Of a DNA stretch of 64,000 nucleotides, positions 9,361 through 18,053 are shown piece by piece. The notes below the pieces were generated by a model. It did not search any database. It saw nothing but the letters and a program-made list of their open reading frames with translations, and was not told the DNA's origin. Location: assembly GCA_025559845.1 (NCBI GenBank), contig CP048470.1:747501-811500 (forward strand). The letters are read 5' to 3'. Made by a program: the position numbers and the translations under genes. The DNA is from Agrobacterium tumefaciens. Lineage in GTDB: Bacteria; Pseudomonadota; Alphaproteobacteria; Rhizobiales; Rhizobiaceae. How positions within the stretch are numbered: position 1 is the stretch's first letter; the number at the start of each line of letters is the position of its first letter.

Positions 9361-9461
9361 TGCATGCACTTATTGCATTCACTTTAGTAGGTGAATTCTC
9401 GCTCGTAAAATCCATCGATTCCGCACGCATGCAAAATGGCACGCTCATTGCATGCACTTTT
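9361..9461. promoter_or_regulatory. Repeated TGCATGCACTT operator-like sites between GntR and ABC genes
   Basis: TGCATGCACTT occurs at 9361-9371 and again at 9449-9459; related copies are TTGCATTCACTTT at 9373-9385, GCATGCA at 9427-9433 and TGAATGCAA near 9326. The clustering in the divergent intergenic region, 26 bp or more before the importer start, is what a GntR operator array would look like. The binding assignment is inference. Confidence 0.55.
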
Positions 9462-9486
9462 CTGAAACGCTTTTGATGGTGACCTT

Positions 9487-10326
9487 ATGCTGATTGTTCC
9501 TCAACCGACGACATCCGCTCCTCTTGCCGTGGAGCTATCCCAAGCGGCCGTCTCTTTCGGCCGGCAGGAAAAGGCCGTCGTCGCGCTGCAAGAAACCAGC
9601 CTGCGCATTGCCGATGGGGAATTCGTGGCGCTTGTCGGCCCGTCTGGCTGCGGCAAGTCGACCATCATGCGGCTCACCGCCGGCCTGCTGCAGCCGACCA
9701 AGGGTGCGGTCATCGTCGGTGGGCGGGAAGTCAGCGCCAAGGCGCTGCGCATCGGCATGGCCTTCCAGAACCCGACCATGCTTCCCTGGTTGACAATCGA
9801 GCGCAATGTCATGTTGCCGCTGAAAATCGTAAAGCCCTTCCGGTCTGAGTATCGGGCCAAAAAGAACGGCGAATTCCGCGACCGGGTTCGCGCACTGCTG
9901 ACCGATGTCGGGCTCGACAAATTCGCCAACCATTACCCGTGGCAACTTTCCGGCGGCATGCTCCAGCGTGCCAATCTCTGCCGTGCCCTCGTCCACGAAC
10001 CGAGCCTGCTCCTGCTCGACGAGCCGTTTGGCGCGCTCGACCAGTTCACCCGCGAAGAACTTTGGGGCACGATGCAGTCACTCTGGATGAAGCGCCGCCC
10101 GACAGTGCTACTCATCACTCATGATCTGAAGGAGGCAGGCTTTCTCGCCTCGCGCATCTGCGTCATGAGTGCGAGACCCGGCCGCATCATCGATGACAGT
10201 CCCGTCAATTTTCCGCGCCCCCGCACCGTAGAGATGACCTTCGAGCAAGATTTTGTTGCACTCAACCAGCGTCTTCGCGAACTCATCATCGATGCCCGTT
10301 CCGACACCGCAATCCAGGGAGCCTGA
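9487..10326 (+). CDS. ABC importer ATP-binding protein (NitT/TauT type)
   Basis: 279 residues with Walker A GPSGCGKST (about residue 48), signature LSGGMLQRANL, Walker B LLLLDEPFGALD and H-loop LLITHD, in the order expected for the nitrate/sulfonate/taurine importer ATPases. It energises uptake through the permease that starts 2 bp after its stop codon. It is the first gene of a three-gene operon opposite the GntR regulator. Confidence 0.95.
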   Translation: MLIVPQPTTSAPLAVELSQAAVSFGRQEKAVVALQETSLRIADGEFVALVGPSGCGKSTIMRLTAGLLQPTKGAVIVGGREVSAKALRIGMAFQNPTMLPWLTIERNVMLPLKIVKPFRSEYRAKKNGEFRDRVRALLTDVGLDKFANHYPWQLSGGMLQRANLCRALVHEPSLLLLDEPFGALDQFTREELWGTMQSLWMKRRPTVLLITHDLKEAGFLASRICVMSARPGRIIDDSPVNFPRPRTVEMTFEQDFVALNQRLRELIIDARSDTAIQGA

Positions 10327-10328
10327 CC

Positions 10329-11102
10329 ATGAGCTACGAATTGCGCCGCCGCTTCTGGGCCGCCGCCCTCATCGTCGCCTTTTTCGGACTGTGGGAAATC
10401 CTCTGCTTAGCGCTGCAGGTGTCCGATCTCGTCCTGCCCCGCCCGAGCCAGGTCTTCGAAACGCTGGTCGATCGCTTCCCGATCCTCGTGCCGCATATCA
10501 TGCAGACGCTCTGGACGACGATGGTCGGCTTTGTGCTGGGCGTTGCCGTCGGCGTCGTGATCGGCGCGGCGATCGGCGTGTCACGCACGGCCTATGATAC
10601 GGCTTATCCGCTGCTGATCGGCTTCTCGTCGATCCCCAAAGTCGCAGTCGTGCCGATCTTCGTCCTCTGGTTCGGCTCCGGCTCGGTGCCGGCCATTCTG
10701 ACGGCGCTTGCCATGTGCTTCTTCCCGATCGTCGTCAACATCGCCACCGGTCTTGCGACGACCGAGCCGGAACTGGAGGACGTGCTGAAATCGCTTGGCG
10801 CCAGCAAGCTCGATATCCTCTGGAATGTCGGCCTGCCGCGCACCATGCCCTTCTTCTTTGCCTCGCTGAAGATCGCCGTCACCTTCGCCTTTGTCGGCTC
10901 CGTCCTGTCGGAAACCGTCGCATCCAATCGCGGCATTGGCAACGTGATGATGTCGGCCTCGTCCAATTTCGATGTGCCGCTGGTCTTTGCCGGCCTCTTC
11001 ATCCTCGCCCTGCTGGGCGTAGCTCTCTACGTCGCCTTCTCGCTGATCGAGACACGCGTTACCGGCTGGGCCACCCGCCGTCAGGATTTCACTGCCGCCT
11101 GA
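10329..11102 (+). CDS. ABC importer permease (NitT/TauT type)
   Basis: 257 residues with an N-terminal membrane segment (AALIVAFFGLWEILCLAL) and several further hydrophobic helices. The ATPase-contact EAA loop reads LKSLGASKLDILWNVGLP. It is 2 bp downstream of the ATPase and about 30 bp upstream of the binding protein. It forms the inner-membrane channel, probably as a homodimer. Confidence 0.95.
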   Translation: MSYELRRRFWAAALIVAFFGLWEILCLALQVSDLVLPRPSQVFETLVDRFPILVPHIMQTLWTTMVGFVLGVAVGVVIGAAIGVSRTAYDTAYPLLIGFSSIPKVAVVPIFVLWFGSGSVPAILTALAMCFFPIVVNIATGLATTEPELEDVLKSLGASKLDILWNVGLPRTMPFFFASLKIAVTFAFVGSVLSETVASNRGIGNVMMSASSNFDVPLVFAGLFILALLGVALYVAFSLIETRVTGWATRRQDFTAA

Positions 11103-11131
11103 ACATCTACCCAAACCCAACGGAGCCAGAC

Positions 11132-12154
11132 ATGCTGAAGAAACTGATCTCGACTCTTGCGCTGAGCCTTTGCCTCGGCGGTACCGCCATTGCTGATACG
11201 GATATCAAGTTCACCCTCGGCTGGAAGACGCAAGGCTCGGACGCCCCCTTCCTGCTCGCCATGCAGAAGGGCTACTTCAAGGAAGAAGGCCTTAACGTCA
11301 CAATCGACCAGGGCGAGGGCTCGGCCGCCACCGTTACCCGCATCATGTCGGGCGCCTACGATGCCGGCTTCGGCGACATCAACGCCATCATCCAGAATGC
11401 CGCCACGAGGCCCAACGAAGTGCCGGTGATGGTCTACCAGCTGTGGAGCAAGCCGCCATTTGCCATCGTCAGCAAGAAAGAGACCAACATCACCACGCCG
11501 GCCGATCTGGAAGGCAAGAAACTTGGCGGCGCGCAGGGCACGCCAACGACCCGCCTCGTCACCGTGCTCGGTTCGATCAACAATGTCGACATGACCAAGG
11601 TCGCAATCGAGAACATGGGACCGAACCTGCAGGAGCCGATGCTGATCAAAGGCGATATCGACGGCGCCCTCGTCTTCAACATCACCAGCTGGTTTAACCT
11701 GATCAACAACCGCCAGGACCCGGCCAAGGACTATAACTGGCTTTCCTTCGGCGATTACGGCCTAGACCTCTATGCCAACGGCATGATGGTGTCGCAGAAG
11801 CTCGTCAAGGAAAACCCGAAGGCGGTGGCAGGACTGGTGCGCGCCGTGAACAAGGCCGCCAAGGAGATAGCCGGGAATTCCAAGGCCGGTATCGGCGCCG
11901 TGATGGCCTATGACAATCTGGCAAAGGAAGAGCTCGAACTGGCGCGCATGAAATTCTCCTACGAGAACCTTATCGTCTCGCCTGAGGTCGACAAGCTCGG
12001 CCTGGGTGACGTCGACGATGCCCGCCTCGCCCGCTCGATCGACATCGTCGCCGAAGGCTACCAGCTGCCGTCCAAGCCAAACCCCGAACAGATCTTCACC
12101 CGCCAGTTCCTGCCGGCGCTCGAAGACCGCAAGCTGGTCTACAAGGCCGACTGA
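11132..12154 (+). CDS. ABC importer periplasmic substrate-binding protein (NMT1/ThiY-like)
   Basis: The start is ATG 11132, preceded by CGGAGCC. 340 residues with a signal peptide of about 22 residues ending in GGTAIA. The mature protein begins with a strand and a GYFKEEGLNV motif typical of the NMT1/ThiY/SsuA superfamily, followed by YDAGFGDINAII. Family members bind aromatic or sulfonate compounds, thiamine pyrimidines or nitrate; the ligand is not clear here. It is the last gene of the operon, followed by a hairpin at 12173. Confidence 0.93.
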   Translation: MLKKLISTLALSLCLGGTAIADTDIKFTLGWKTQGSDAPFLLAMQKGYFKEEGLNVTIDQGEGSAATVTRIMSGAYDAGFGDINAIIQNAATRPNEVPVMVYQLWSKPPFAIVSKKETNITTPADLEGKKLGGAQGTPTTRLVTVLGSINNVDMTKVAIENMGPNLQEPMLIKGDIDGALVFNITSWFNLINNRQDPAKDYNWLSFGDYGLDLYANGMMVSQKLVKENPKAVAGLVRAVNKAAKEIAGNSKAGIGAVMAYDNLAKEELELARMKFSYENLIVSPEVDKLGLGDVDDARLARSIDIVAEGYQLPSKPNPEQIFTRQFLPALEDRKLVYKAD

Positions 12155-12172
12155 TCCGCGCAGATACGCTTT

Positions 12173-12196
12173 GCTGGCCGGAATTATCCGGCCAGC
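12173..12196 (+). terminator. Hairpin after the binding-protein gene
   Basis: A 9-bp stem GCTGGCCGG (12173-12181) / CCGGCCAGC (12188-12196) with a 6-nt AATTAT loop lies 18 bp after the stop codon. There is no clean T-run, so termination efficiency is uncertain. Confidence 0.6.
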
Positions 12197-12355
12197 CTGT
12201 GGAACTGGTCGTTCATTCTATTTCGATGTGCGACATGCCAATGATTTCGATTGCTTAAAAGGAACGTCAACGGGGTCATTCCTGATGCCAGAGAGGAGAG
12301 AGTGCGCAATCTCAATGCCTAACATCAAATGTGAGGCCATCTCAGCGTTGCTCAA

Positions 12356-12988
12356 GTGACCCGCAGCGTCCATAAAGTAGCGATGACGCATGATTCCAAA
12401 ATATTCGTAGGCCTTCGGTCCGCTCGTAAACAACCCGCGTCGGCCAGCGCGGGTTCAGGTCCTCGATGTCAGTGGGACGGGTGCGAAAAAAGTGGCACCC
12501 ACCGAGCGCCCGTGGGTGCTGGCGCTGAAGGGCTCTACCTTCTATTCTGTCTGGAACATGTGAAGGACTACAACAAGGGATACAGCTACACGTCAGCAGC
12601 AACGAATGCCGACGTCGCCCGTTATCAAAAAGAGGCGACGACCGGCTCTCGCCGCACGTTCGGAACCCGCGTTGAGGACGCAAAGGAAATCCCGATACCC
12701 TCGACCGAGCGATCCGGCTCGGCAAAAACAATTAATGCTCGCAAGGCAGGCACGCCTGGACAGACGAAGTCCGGTCAGCAGGAACGAAAACTTAAGCCAC
12801 TCGAAGCCAAGGCTTTTGAAACACTTGGACTTTCACCTCGCGCTTCAGCTGACGAGATCAAGAGCCGTTACAAGGAACGGCTCAAGATGCACCATCCAGA
12901 CGCCAATGACGGAGATCGAAATTCTGAGGATGAACTTCGTGCAGCGATTGGAGCATACAGAATACTCAAGCTGAATGGCTTTTGCTGA
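12356..12988 (+). CDS. J-domain (DnaJ-like) protein with N-terminal Cys/His motif
   Basis: 210 residues. The C-terminal 60 residues form a J domain (FETLGLSPRASADEIKSRY) with the essential HPD in MHHPDAN. The N-terminal part has CQWDGCEKSGTHRAPVG and FCLEHVKDYNKG, a C-x4-C...H...C-x2-H arrangement that could bind zinc and that recurs in a rhizobial J-domain protein family. J domains stimulate Hsp70 ATPase activity. No strong ribosome site is evident and the N-terminal 30 residues look atypical, so the true start may differ. It lies at the edge of a degraded region and may be a second copy. Confidence 0.8.
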   Translation: MTRSVHKVAMTHDSKIFVGLRSARKQPASASAGSGPRCQWDGCEKSGTHRAPVGAGAEGLYLLFCLEHVKDYNKGYSYTSAATNADVARYQKEATTGSRRTFGTRVEDAKEIPIPSTERSGSAKTINARKAGTPGQTKSGQQERKLKPLEAKAFETLGLSPRASADEIKSRYKERLKMHHPDANDGDRNSEDELRAAIGAYRILKLNGFC

Positions 12989-13197
12989 GACGTGTTCGCT
13001 CGAATTATTCTTGTGGAATTTAACTTCGCAACATCCGGTCTCTAATGATTTGCGGGCGGCTGACCACTTTATCAGCAGCATTGCGTTCTTTCGGCCGCCC
13101 ACTACGCATATGGCTACCACCGCTTTTTGGACATACAGCCTGCAAACTTAAACTGACTAGGTGCGCTGCCAAGCGCTAAACACAAAAGGATATGACC

Positions 13198-13428
13198 ATG
13201 GCAACAACCCGACGACCGTCCAATCCGAAAGACGCAGCGGAGATGCTGTTCAAGCCGATGAAGAAGGTCGCAGCGCCGGCCGTTGAACGGCCTGCAATCC
13301 CTAACACCAAGGAGCTTGTATCGTTGAAGATCGACAGCGATGTCCTCGCGCATTTTCAGGCGGACGGTCCGGGTTGGCAAGAGCGCATCAACGATACCTT
13401 GCGAGCTGCAATGAATGTGTCCAATTGA
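13198..13428 (+). CDS. BrnA-like antitoxin, apparently without its toxin gene
   Basis: The start ATG 13198 is preferred over ATG 13192 because the AAAAGGA ribosome site ends about 7 nt before it. 76 residues. The C-terminal block LVSLKIDSDVLAHFQADG and WQERINDTLRAAM matches the BrnA/DUF4415 ribbon-helix-helix type, in which the protein represses its own operon and neutralises the ribonuclease toxin BrnT. No BrnT-like frame is seen in the roughly 200 bp upstream or downstream, so this is an orphan or works with a distant toxin. Confidence 0.75.
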   Translation: MATTRRPSNPKDAAEMLFKPMKKVAAPAVERPAIPNTKELVSLKIDSDVLAHFQADGPGWQERINDTLRAAMNVSN

Positions 13429-13699
13429 TCTCTGGAACGTATGAAACTCTTGACCTCAAATGGGAGATTGCGAAGGCGATTGTAAACGTGGCGGACGATA
13501 TCGACGCTTCCAAAAAAACGCTCTGATTTTATAATTTGTCTGAAACAATGTTCAACCACCTCGATACCCGAGTTGGGGTCATCCTTTTCGAGCGTGCTCG
13601 ATCTCTTCGCCACGAAGCTGCCTTGGCGGGCGTCTCCACCGTTGCGGTCACGATCACTTGTACTGAAGGGATAAAGTGACCGCGTGCGCGGTCTCAATC

Positions 13700-13974
13700 G
13701 CACAGAGCACGGCTCAACTGACACTTTGCGACTTCGCAGTTCGCTATGGCGAAGAAGAGTTTCTTGTTGTGATGTCGGCACGGCAAATGATCGGATTGAC
13801 CATCTTCGACGTGTTTTCGAGGCTAAAACCTTCACATCTGAAAAGCTTCACGTGACGTTTTCGGCTGGGATTGCGGAGTACCGTCATGGGAGCCGGAAAG
13901 AACTTCTGATACGGGCCGACAACGCACTCTATGATGCAAAAAACTCGGGACGAAACTCTACGAAGCTTGCATGA
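13700..13974 (+). pseudogene. Broken diguanylate cyclase GGDEF domain
   Basis: One frame reads DFAVRYGEEEFLVVM, the GGDEF active-site strand with the motif degenerate to GEEEF. After a frameshift near 13780 the neighbouring frame reads LRRVFEAKTF, EKLHVTFSAGIAEYRHG and LLIRADNALYDAKNSGRN, which is the C-terminal half of a GGDEF domain. The N-terminal half is missing. With a frameshift and altered motif it is not expected to make cyclic di-GMP. Confidence 0.8.
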
Positions 13975-14079
13975 TTTTACCGACGGTCGTGATCTGCGGT
14001 CGATCAAACTTGGCCCAGGTGGTGCTCAACGACCTCGATATCTTGTCGTCATAAGTTCGTTGATGGTAGAACCGAGGCT

Positions 14080-14547
14080 ATGCAGCAGTCTTCATTATTA
14101 GCAGCCGCCAGCCGGTCCGGAATTCACACGTTTTACTACAAACTGTGTGCGGGTTATCCACTGCGGCCGGAGGAACCCTCCATTGCATTGCCCTCAAAAA
14201 ATCTTCTCGCGGCAACGGCTGATATCATCCCTCTAGAAAAACTCCGTGGACCGGGATCCGTGTACCGTCATCTGTCCCTGCCAGAAGGTCTATCGCTGAA
14301 TTTCATAATTCAGGGCCGCAGCATTGTTGAAACTCACTTCAGCATCGAGACAAATGGCACGCGACATGAGAGCTCGTTCGCAATTCTCAGCAAGGAGTTG
14401 ACGGAATTTGCCGGCACGGCAAAACACGTCCCACCTTATCCGAGGCCAGCCTTCTATTCGCTCAACGAACTGCTTGGAATACTCCAGTCGTTCGATGAGC
14501 TGGCAAGGCTTCTTTACGGATCTTCACGGAGTTCGCCTGGCTGTTGA
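14080..14547 (+). CDS. Hypothetical protein, unrecognised
   Basis: 155-residue open frame with protein-like composition (LPEGLSLNFIIQGRSIVETHF and ELTEFAGTAKHVPPYPRP) but no recognised domain, signal peptide or membrane segment. No good ribosome site precedes ATG 14080. Near the 3' end another frame carries FTDLHGVRLAVEATDLLIY, so the reading frame may be shifted and the annotated tail wrong. It sits in a zone of decayed genes, so it may itself be a remnant. Confidence 0.4.
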   Translation: MQQSSLLAAASRSGIHTFYYKLCAGYPLRPEEPSIALPSKNLLAATADIIPLEKLRGPGSVYRHLSLPEGLSLNFIIQGRSIVETHFSIETNGTRHESSFAILSKELTEFAGTAKHVPPYPRPAFYSLNELLGILQSFDELARLLYGSSRSSPGC

Positions 14548-14661
14548 AGCCACGGACTTACTGATCTATCGTTTGATTGACATGTCTTAACCGCTGCCTC
14601 AAGCGCGTTATTGCGCCTACCATTCCACAGAGTTTTGTCCGCGAGTTAAGGAAGTGCATCG

Positions 14662-14826
14662 TTGCGCGAGTGGGAGACCTTCGCCTCCAATGAGGCTGAA
14701 ACGGTCGATCGGCTGATTTCCGAATATGCGGTACCGAAGAGTAAGCCACAGGGTGAACGCTTGTTCACCCTGTGGCTTAGATTGTGGTCGAGCCGGCCAG
14801 GCAGCGTGACGGCGAGCTTGCACTAG
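14662..14826 (+). other. Short unexplained open frame carrying a perfect palindrome
   Basis: A TTG-initiated frame of 54 residues reads REWETFASNEAETVDRLI and later SKPQGERLFTLWLRLW, with GGAAG 6 nt upstream of the TTG. Composition is protein-like but no family is recognised, and it may be the end of a deleted gene. It is the main content of the 316-bp gap between 14547 and 14864. Confidence 0.2.
14742..14779. repeat. Perfect 17-bp inverted repeat with 4-nt loop
   Basis: TAAGCCACAGGGTGAAC (14742-14758) is followed by GCTT and its exact complement GTTCACCCTGTGGCTTA (14763-14779). No T-run lies on either side, so a simple intrinsic terminator is not the obvious reading; a mobile-element end, a REP-like element or a structured RNA are alternatives. 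It lies 85 bp beyond the 3' end of the galactonate dehydratase gene. Confidence 0.85.
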
Positions 14827-14863
14827 AACGCTCGCTGCAAAGCTGGCTATGACGTAATGGACG

Positions 14864-16012
14864 TTACCACTCAGCAACGCTTCCGTCTTCGTGACGCCAG
14901 ACTGGATTTCGCCAGCGATGTCCTTCCTTGGCACGCTCGATCACGTAGGCTTCATCAACCTCGACGCCGAGACCCGGCCCCTGGGGGATGGACACGAAGC
15001 CATCCGCATAGTGAAAGACTTCCTTGTTGGAGATGTAGTCCAGAATATCGTTCGACTTGTTGTAGTGAATTCCGAGGCTTTGCTCCTGGATGAAGGCGTT
15101 GTAACTGACAGCATCCACCTGCAGGCATGCCGCCAAAGCGATTGGGCCGAGTGGGCAATGAGGAGCAAGTGCGACATCATAGGCCTCTGCCATGGTTGCA
15201 ATCTTGCGGCACTCCGTAATACCACCTGCATGAGACAGATCCGGCTGGAGAATGTCAACGTAGCCGTCTGACAGAACCTGCTTGAAGTCCCAGCGAGAAT
15301 AAAGTCGCTCGCCGAGTGCAATCGGTGTCGAGCAATGGTTTGCGATCTCCTTCAGAGCTTCGCGATTTTCCGACAGCACCGGCTCTTCGATGAAGAGAAG
15401 GTTGTAGGGCTGCAACTCCTTGGCTAGAACCTTTGCCATCGGGCGGTGGACGCGACCGTGGAAATCGACGCCTATGCCGACGTGCGGGCCGATTGCCTCG
15501 CGGATGGTCGCGATGGTTTCAACGGCTTTTTCAACCTTCTCCCAGGTATCAACGATCTGCATTTCCTCGCAACCGTTGAGCTTGATTGCCTTGAAGCCAC
15601 GAGCCACAACGTCACGGGCATTTTTTGCCACATCTGAGGGACGATCGCCGCCGATCCAGGAATAGACCTTGATCTTGTCGCGTACTTGCCCCCCTAAGAG
15701 GGAGTGGACTGGCTGGCCAAGCGCCTTGCCTTTGATATCCCAAAGCGCCTGGTCGATGCCGGCAAGAGCGGACATGTGGATCGCGCCGCCGCGATAAAAT
15801 CCCGCACGATACATGACCTGCCAATGGTCTTCGATCATCATGGGATCTTTGCCGATGATGTAATCTGCAAGCTCATGCACAGCCGCTTCCACGGTCAACG
15901 CGCGGCCTTCCACGACCGGCTCTCCCCAGCCAACGATACCTTCGTCGGTTTCGATCTTCAGGAACATCCAGCGCGGCGGGACGATGTAGGTGGTCAGCTT
16001 GGTTATCTTCAT
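14864..16012 (-). CDS. dgoD: D-galactonate dehydratase
   Basis: 382 residues and nearly colinear with E. coli DgoD from start to end: [20 protein letters not shown] at the N-terminus, [32 protein letters not shown] and GERLYSR for the metal ligands, [28 protein letters not shown] with the catalytic histidine, and [11 protein letters not shown] at the C-terminus. It is an enolase-superfamily enzyme that removes water from D-galactonate to give 2-keto-3-deoxy-D-galactonate. The upstream GntR gene is 44 bp away on the same strand and probably co-regulated. The KDGal kinase and aldolase that normally follow are not in the window. Confidence 0.96.
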   Translation of the reverse strand: MKITKLTTYIVPPRWMFLKIETDEGIVGWGEPVVEGRALTVEAAVHELADYIIGKDPMMIEDHWQVMYRAGFYRGGAIHMSALAGIDQALWDIKGKALGQPVHSLLGGQVRDKIKVYSWIGGDRPSDVAKNARDVVARGFKAIKLNGCEEMQIVDTWEKVEKAVETIATIREAIGPHVGIGVDFHGRVHRPMAKVLAKELQPYNLLFIEEPVLSENREALKEIANHCSTPIALGERLYSRWDFKQVLSDGYVDILQPDLSHAGGITECRKIATMAEAYDVALAPHCPLGPIALAACLQVDAVSYNAFIQEQSLGIHYNKSNDILDYISNKEVFHYADGFVSIPQGPGLGVEVDEAYVIERAKEGHRWRNPVWRHEDGSVAEW

Positions 16013-16056
16013 TGCTTCACTCTGTCTCAGATGATGGCGACTGGAGCCGCCGGATT

Positions 16057-16848
16057 TTAGAGGGCGCTTGCGGGATATTTCTGCATGGCGATGGCAAGAT
16101 CGCGGGCGGCAATATCCAGCATGCGCTGCGAACAGTGTCTCGCCGCTTTCGCGTCACGCATGCGCAGGGCCTCTATCAAGGCATGATGCACATCAAGTGC
16201 TTCGCCGCGTGTATCGACAGCCTCGTTGGAGGCATGCAAAGAAAACTCCAGTGCCGCGCTGATGATGCTTGAGAGCTGCATGAACACCTGGTTACGACTG
16301 GCTTTCAAGACACCGGTATGAAACGCGACATCGGCCTTGGTGAATTTCTCGACATCACCTTCAGCGTCACACATTGCCTGCCATGCAGCCTCGATTGCCG
16401 CGATTTCCTGAACGCCTGCGCGCTGCGCCGCCAACTCCGCTGCAAACGGCTCGATTGCACGCCGTGCATCCAGAACACATTGAAGAAGATCCATTTCAAC
16501 GATCCGCGGGCCGATCCATTCAAGCATCTGCTGATCGAGAATGTTCCACTCTTCCTTATCGCACACCGACGTGCCGACACGAGAGCGGCCACGGACAAGC
16601 CCCTTGGATTCAAGGATTTTCAGTGACTCACGGATCACCGTACGGCTCACGCCGTAGCGAATGCAAAGCTCGCTTTCGGTCGGCAGCAATGACCCCGGGG
16701 GAAAGACATCTGCAAAAATGTCGCTAGCTATGGAACGCGTCACATTTTTTTGGACACGCGGGCGTTTTTGAACGGCATCTGCGGAAACACCTTCTCGCTC
16801 AATCACTTCAATACTCCATCCCGAACGCGTCGCCCTGCGGTCGATCAT
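16057..16848 (-). CDS. GntR/FadR family regulator of the sugar locus
   Basis: 263 residues from ATG 16848; a GTG at 16863 would add five residues and neither start has a strong ribosome site. The winged helix includes [20 protein letters not shown] (about residues 60-80), and the FCD domain includes [20 protein letters not shown] with the metal-binding Asp/His pattern. Position between dgoD and the divergent AraFGH-like operon, with a palindrome overlapping a promoter-like sequence, points to repression of both by a sugar acid such as galactonate (as known for DgoR). The effector is inference. Confidence 0.93.
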   Translation of the reverse strand: MIDRRATRSGWSIEVIEREGVSADAVQKRPRVQKNVTRSIASDIFADVFPPGSLLPTESELCIRYGVSRTVIRESLKILESKGLVRGRSRVGTSVCDKEEWNILDQQMLEWIGPRIVEMDLLQCVLDARRAIEPFAAELAAQRAGVQEIAAIEAAWQAMCDAEGDVEKFTKADVAFHTGVLKASRNQVFMQLSSIISAALEFSLHASNEAVDTRGEALDVHHALIEALRMRDAKAARHCSQRMLDIAARDLAIAMQKYPASAL

Positions 16849-16914
16849 TAGACCAATTTGCACTCAAACGCGACAATACCTGCCCAAGCGTCAAAGTCAT
16901 ACACTGATATTTTA

Positions 16915-16961
16915 TTCATCATACAAATGCAATTGACGAATATGATGAAAGACACTAAACC
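16915..16961 (+). promoter_or_regulatory. Candidate promoter and operator of the sugar-import operon
   Basis: TTGACG (16933-16938) and TAAACC (16956-16961) are separated by 17 bp, like a sigma-70 promoter. They are framed by a perfect 9-bp inverted repeat TTCATCATA (16915-16923) / TATGATGAA (16941-16949). The repeat's right arm lies between the two promoter boxes, so a protein bound there, most likely the adjacent GntR regulator, would block transcription. Confidence 0.5.
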
Positions 16962-17000
16962 TCGTTGCACTGCATCAGCAGAAGATCAGGGAGAGAGACA

Positions 17001-17984
17001 ATGGGCATTTTCAAGACAGCCATCCTGGCTGGCACTGTCGCCGTTATCGCGGCCACCTCCGTATTCGCGGCCGACGTCAAGATCGGCTTCGTCGTCAAGC
17101 AGGCGGAAGAACCGTGGTTCCAGGACGAATGGAAGTTCGCGGAAGTCGCTGCCAAGGAAAAAGGCTTCACCCTCGTCAAGATTGGCGCTGAGGATGGCGA
17201 GAAGGTTCAGTCGGCGATCGACAACCTTGGCGCCCAGGGAGCGCAGGGCTTCATCATCTGCACACCCGATGTGAAACTTGGCCCCGGCATTGTTGCAAAA
17301 GCTGCGGCTAATGACCTCAAGCTCATGACTGTTGACGATCGCCTTGTGAATGCTGATGGCAGCCCTATCGAAGACGTGCCACACATGGGCATCTCCGCGA
17401 CCAAGATCGGTGAGGCCGTTGGCGAGGCTATTGTTGCCGAAGTCAAGAACCGTAGCTGGAATATCGCTGACGTCGGCGTCATTCGGGTCTCCTACGAACA
17501 GTTGCCAACAGCGGTTGATCGCGTCGGTGGCGCTGTTTCCGTTCTGAAGGCCGCCGGTTTCGCTGACGCCAATATCTTCGATGCACCGCAGGCTAAGACC
17601 GACACCGAAGCAGCACTAAACGCTGCGACGATCGTTCTCAACAAGAATGCAGGCATCAAGCACTGGGTCGCTGTCGGCCTCAATGACGAGGCCGTTCTTG
17701 GTGCGGTTCGCGCGACCGAAAGTGTTGGTATTGCTGCCGATGGTGTTATCGGGATCGGGATTGGCGGCGCGGAGTCGGCCATCAACGAATTCAAGAAGCC
17801 CGCTGCAACCGGCTTCTTCGGCACGGTTATCATCTCTCCTAAGCGTCATGGCTATGAGACCGCACTCAACATGTACGAGTGGATTGCCAACGGAACCGAA
17901 CCGGAAAAGCTGATCCTCACAGCAGGTCAGCTCGCCAAGCGCGATGACTATCAGTCCGTGCGCAAAGACCTCGGCATCGAATAA
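17001..17984 (+). CDS. AraF-like periplasmic sugar-binding protein (ABC importer)
   Basis: The start is ATG 17001 with CAGGGAGAGAGACA before it. 327 residues. A signal peptide ends at SVFA after about 22 residues; the mature protein starts with a strand VKIGFVVKQAEEPWFQDEW that closely follows E. coli AraF (LKLGFLVKQPEEPWFQ). Further AraF-like blocks are QGFIICTPDVKLGPGIV, MTVDDRLVNADG and HWVAVGLNDEAVLGAVRATE. AraF binds L-arabinose, D-galactose and D-fucose, so one of these is the likely ligand. First gene of the import operon. Confidence 0.95.
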   Translation: MGIFKTAILAGTVAVIAATSVFAADVKIGFVVKQAEEPWFQDEWKFAEVAAKEKGFTLVKIGAEDGEKVQSAIDNLGAQGAQGFIICTPDVKLGPGIVAKAAANDLKLMTVDDRLVNADGSPIEDVPHMGISATKIGEAVGEAIVAEVKNRSWNIADVGVIRVSYEQLPTAVDRVGGAVSVLKAAGFADANIFDAPQAKTDTEAALNAATIVLNKNAGIKHWVAVGLNDEAVLGAVRATESVGIAADGVIGIGIGGAESAINEFKKPAATGFFGTVIISPKRHGYETALNMYEWIANGTEPEKLILTAGQLAKRDDYQSVRKDLGIE

Positions 17985-18006
17985 TCTTTCCTTCCGAAGT
18001 TATGAA

Positions 18007-18033
18007 GCTGGCGACCTTTTTCGTGCCGCCAGC
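18007..18033 (+). promoter_or_regulatory. Stem-loop between binding protein and ATPase genes
   Basis: GCTGGCG (18007-18013) pairs with CGCCAGC (18027-18033) across a 13-nt loop. In many ABC operons such a hairpin stabilises the binding-protein mRNA or partially terminates transcription so that the binding protein is made in excess; that role is inferred. Confidence 0.5.
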
Positions 18034-18053
18034 CTTCCTGCCGGAGTGCATTC

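Noticed and set aside
14617..14934. A 105-codon minus-strand frame overlapping the end of dgoD
   Set aside because: It overlaps a certain gene and has no protein family features.
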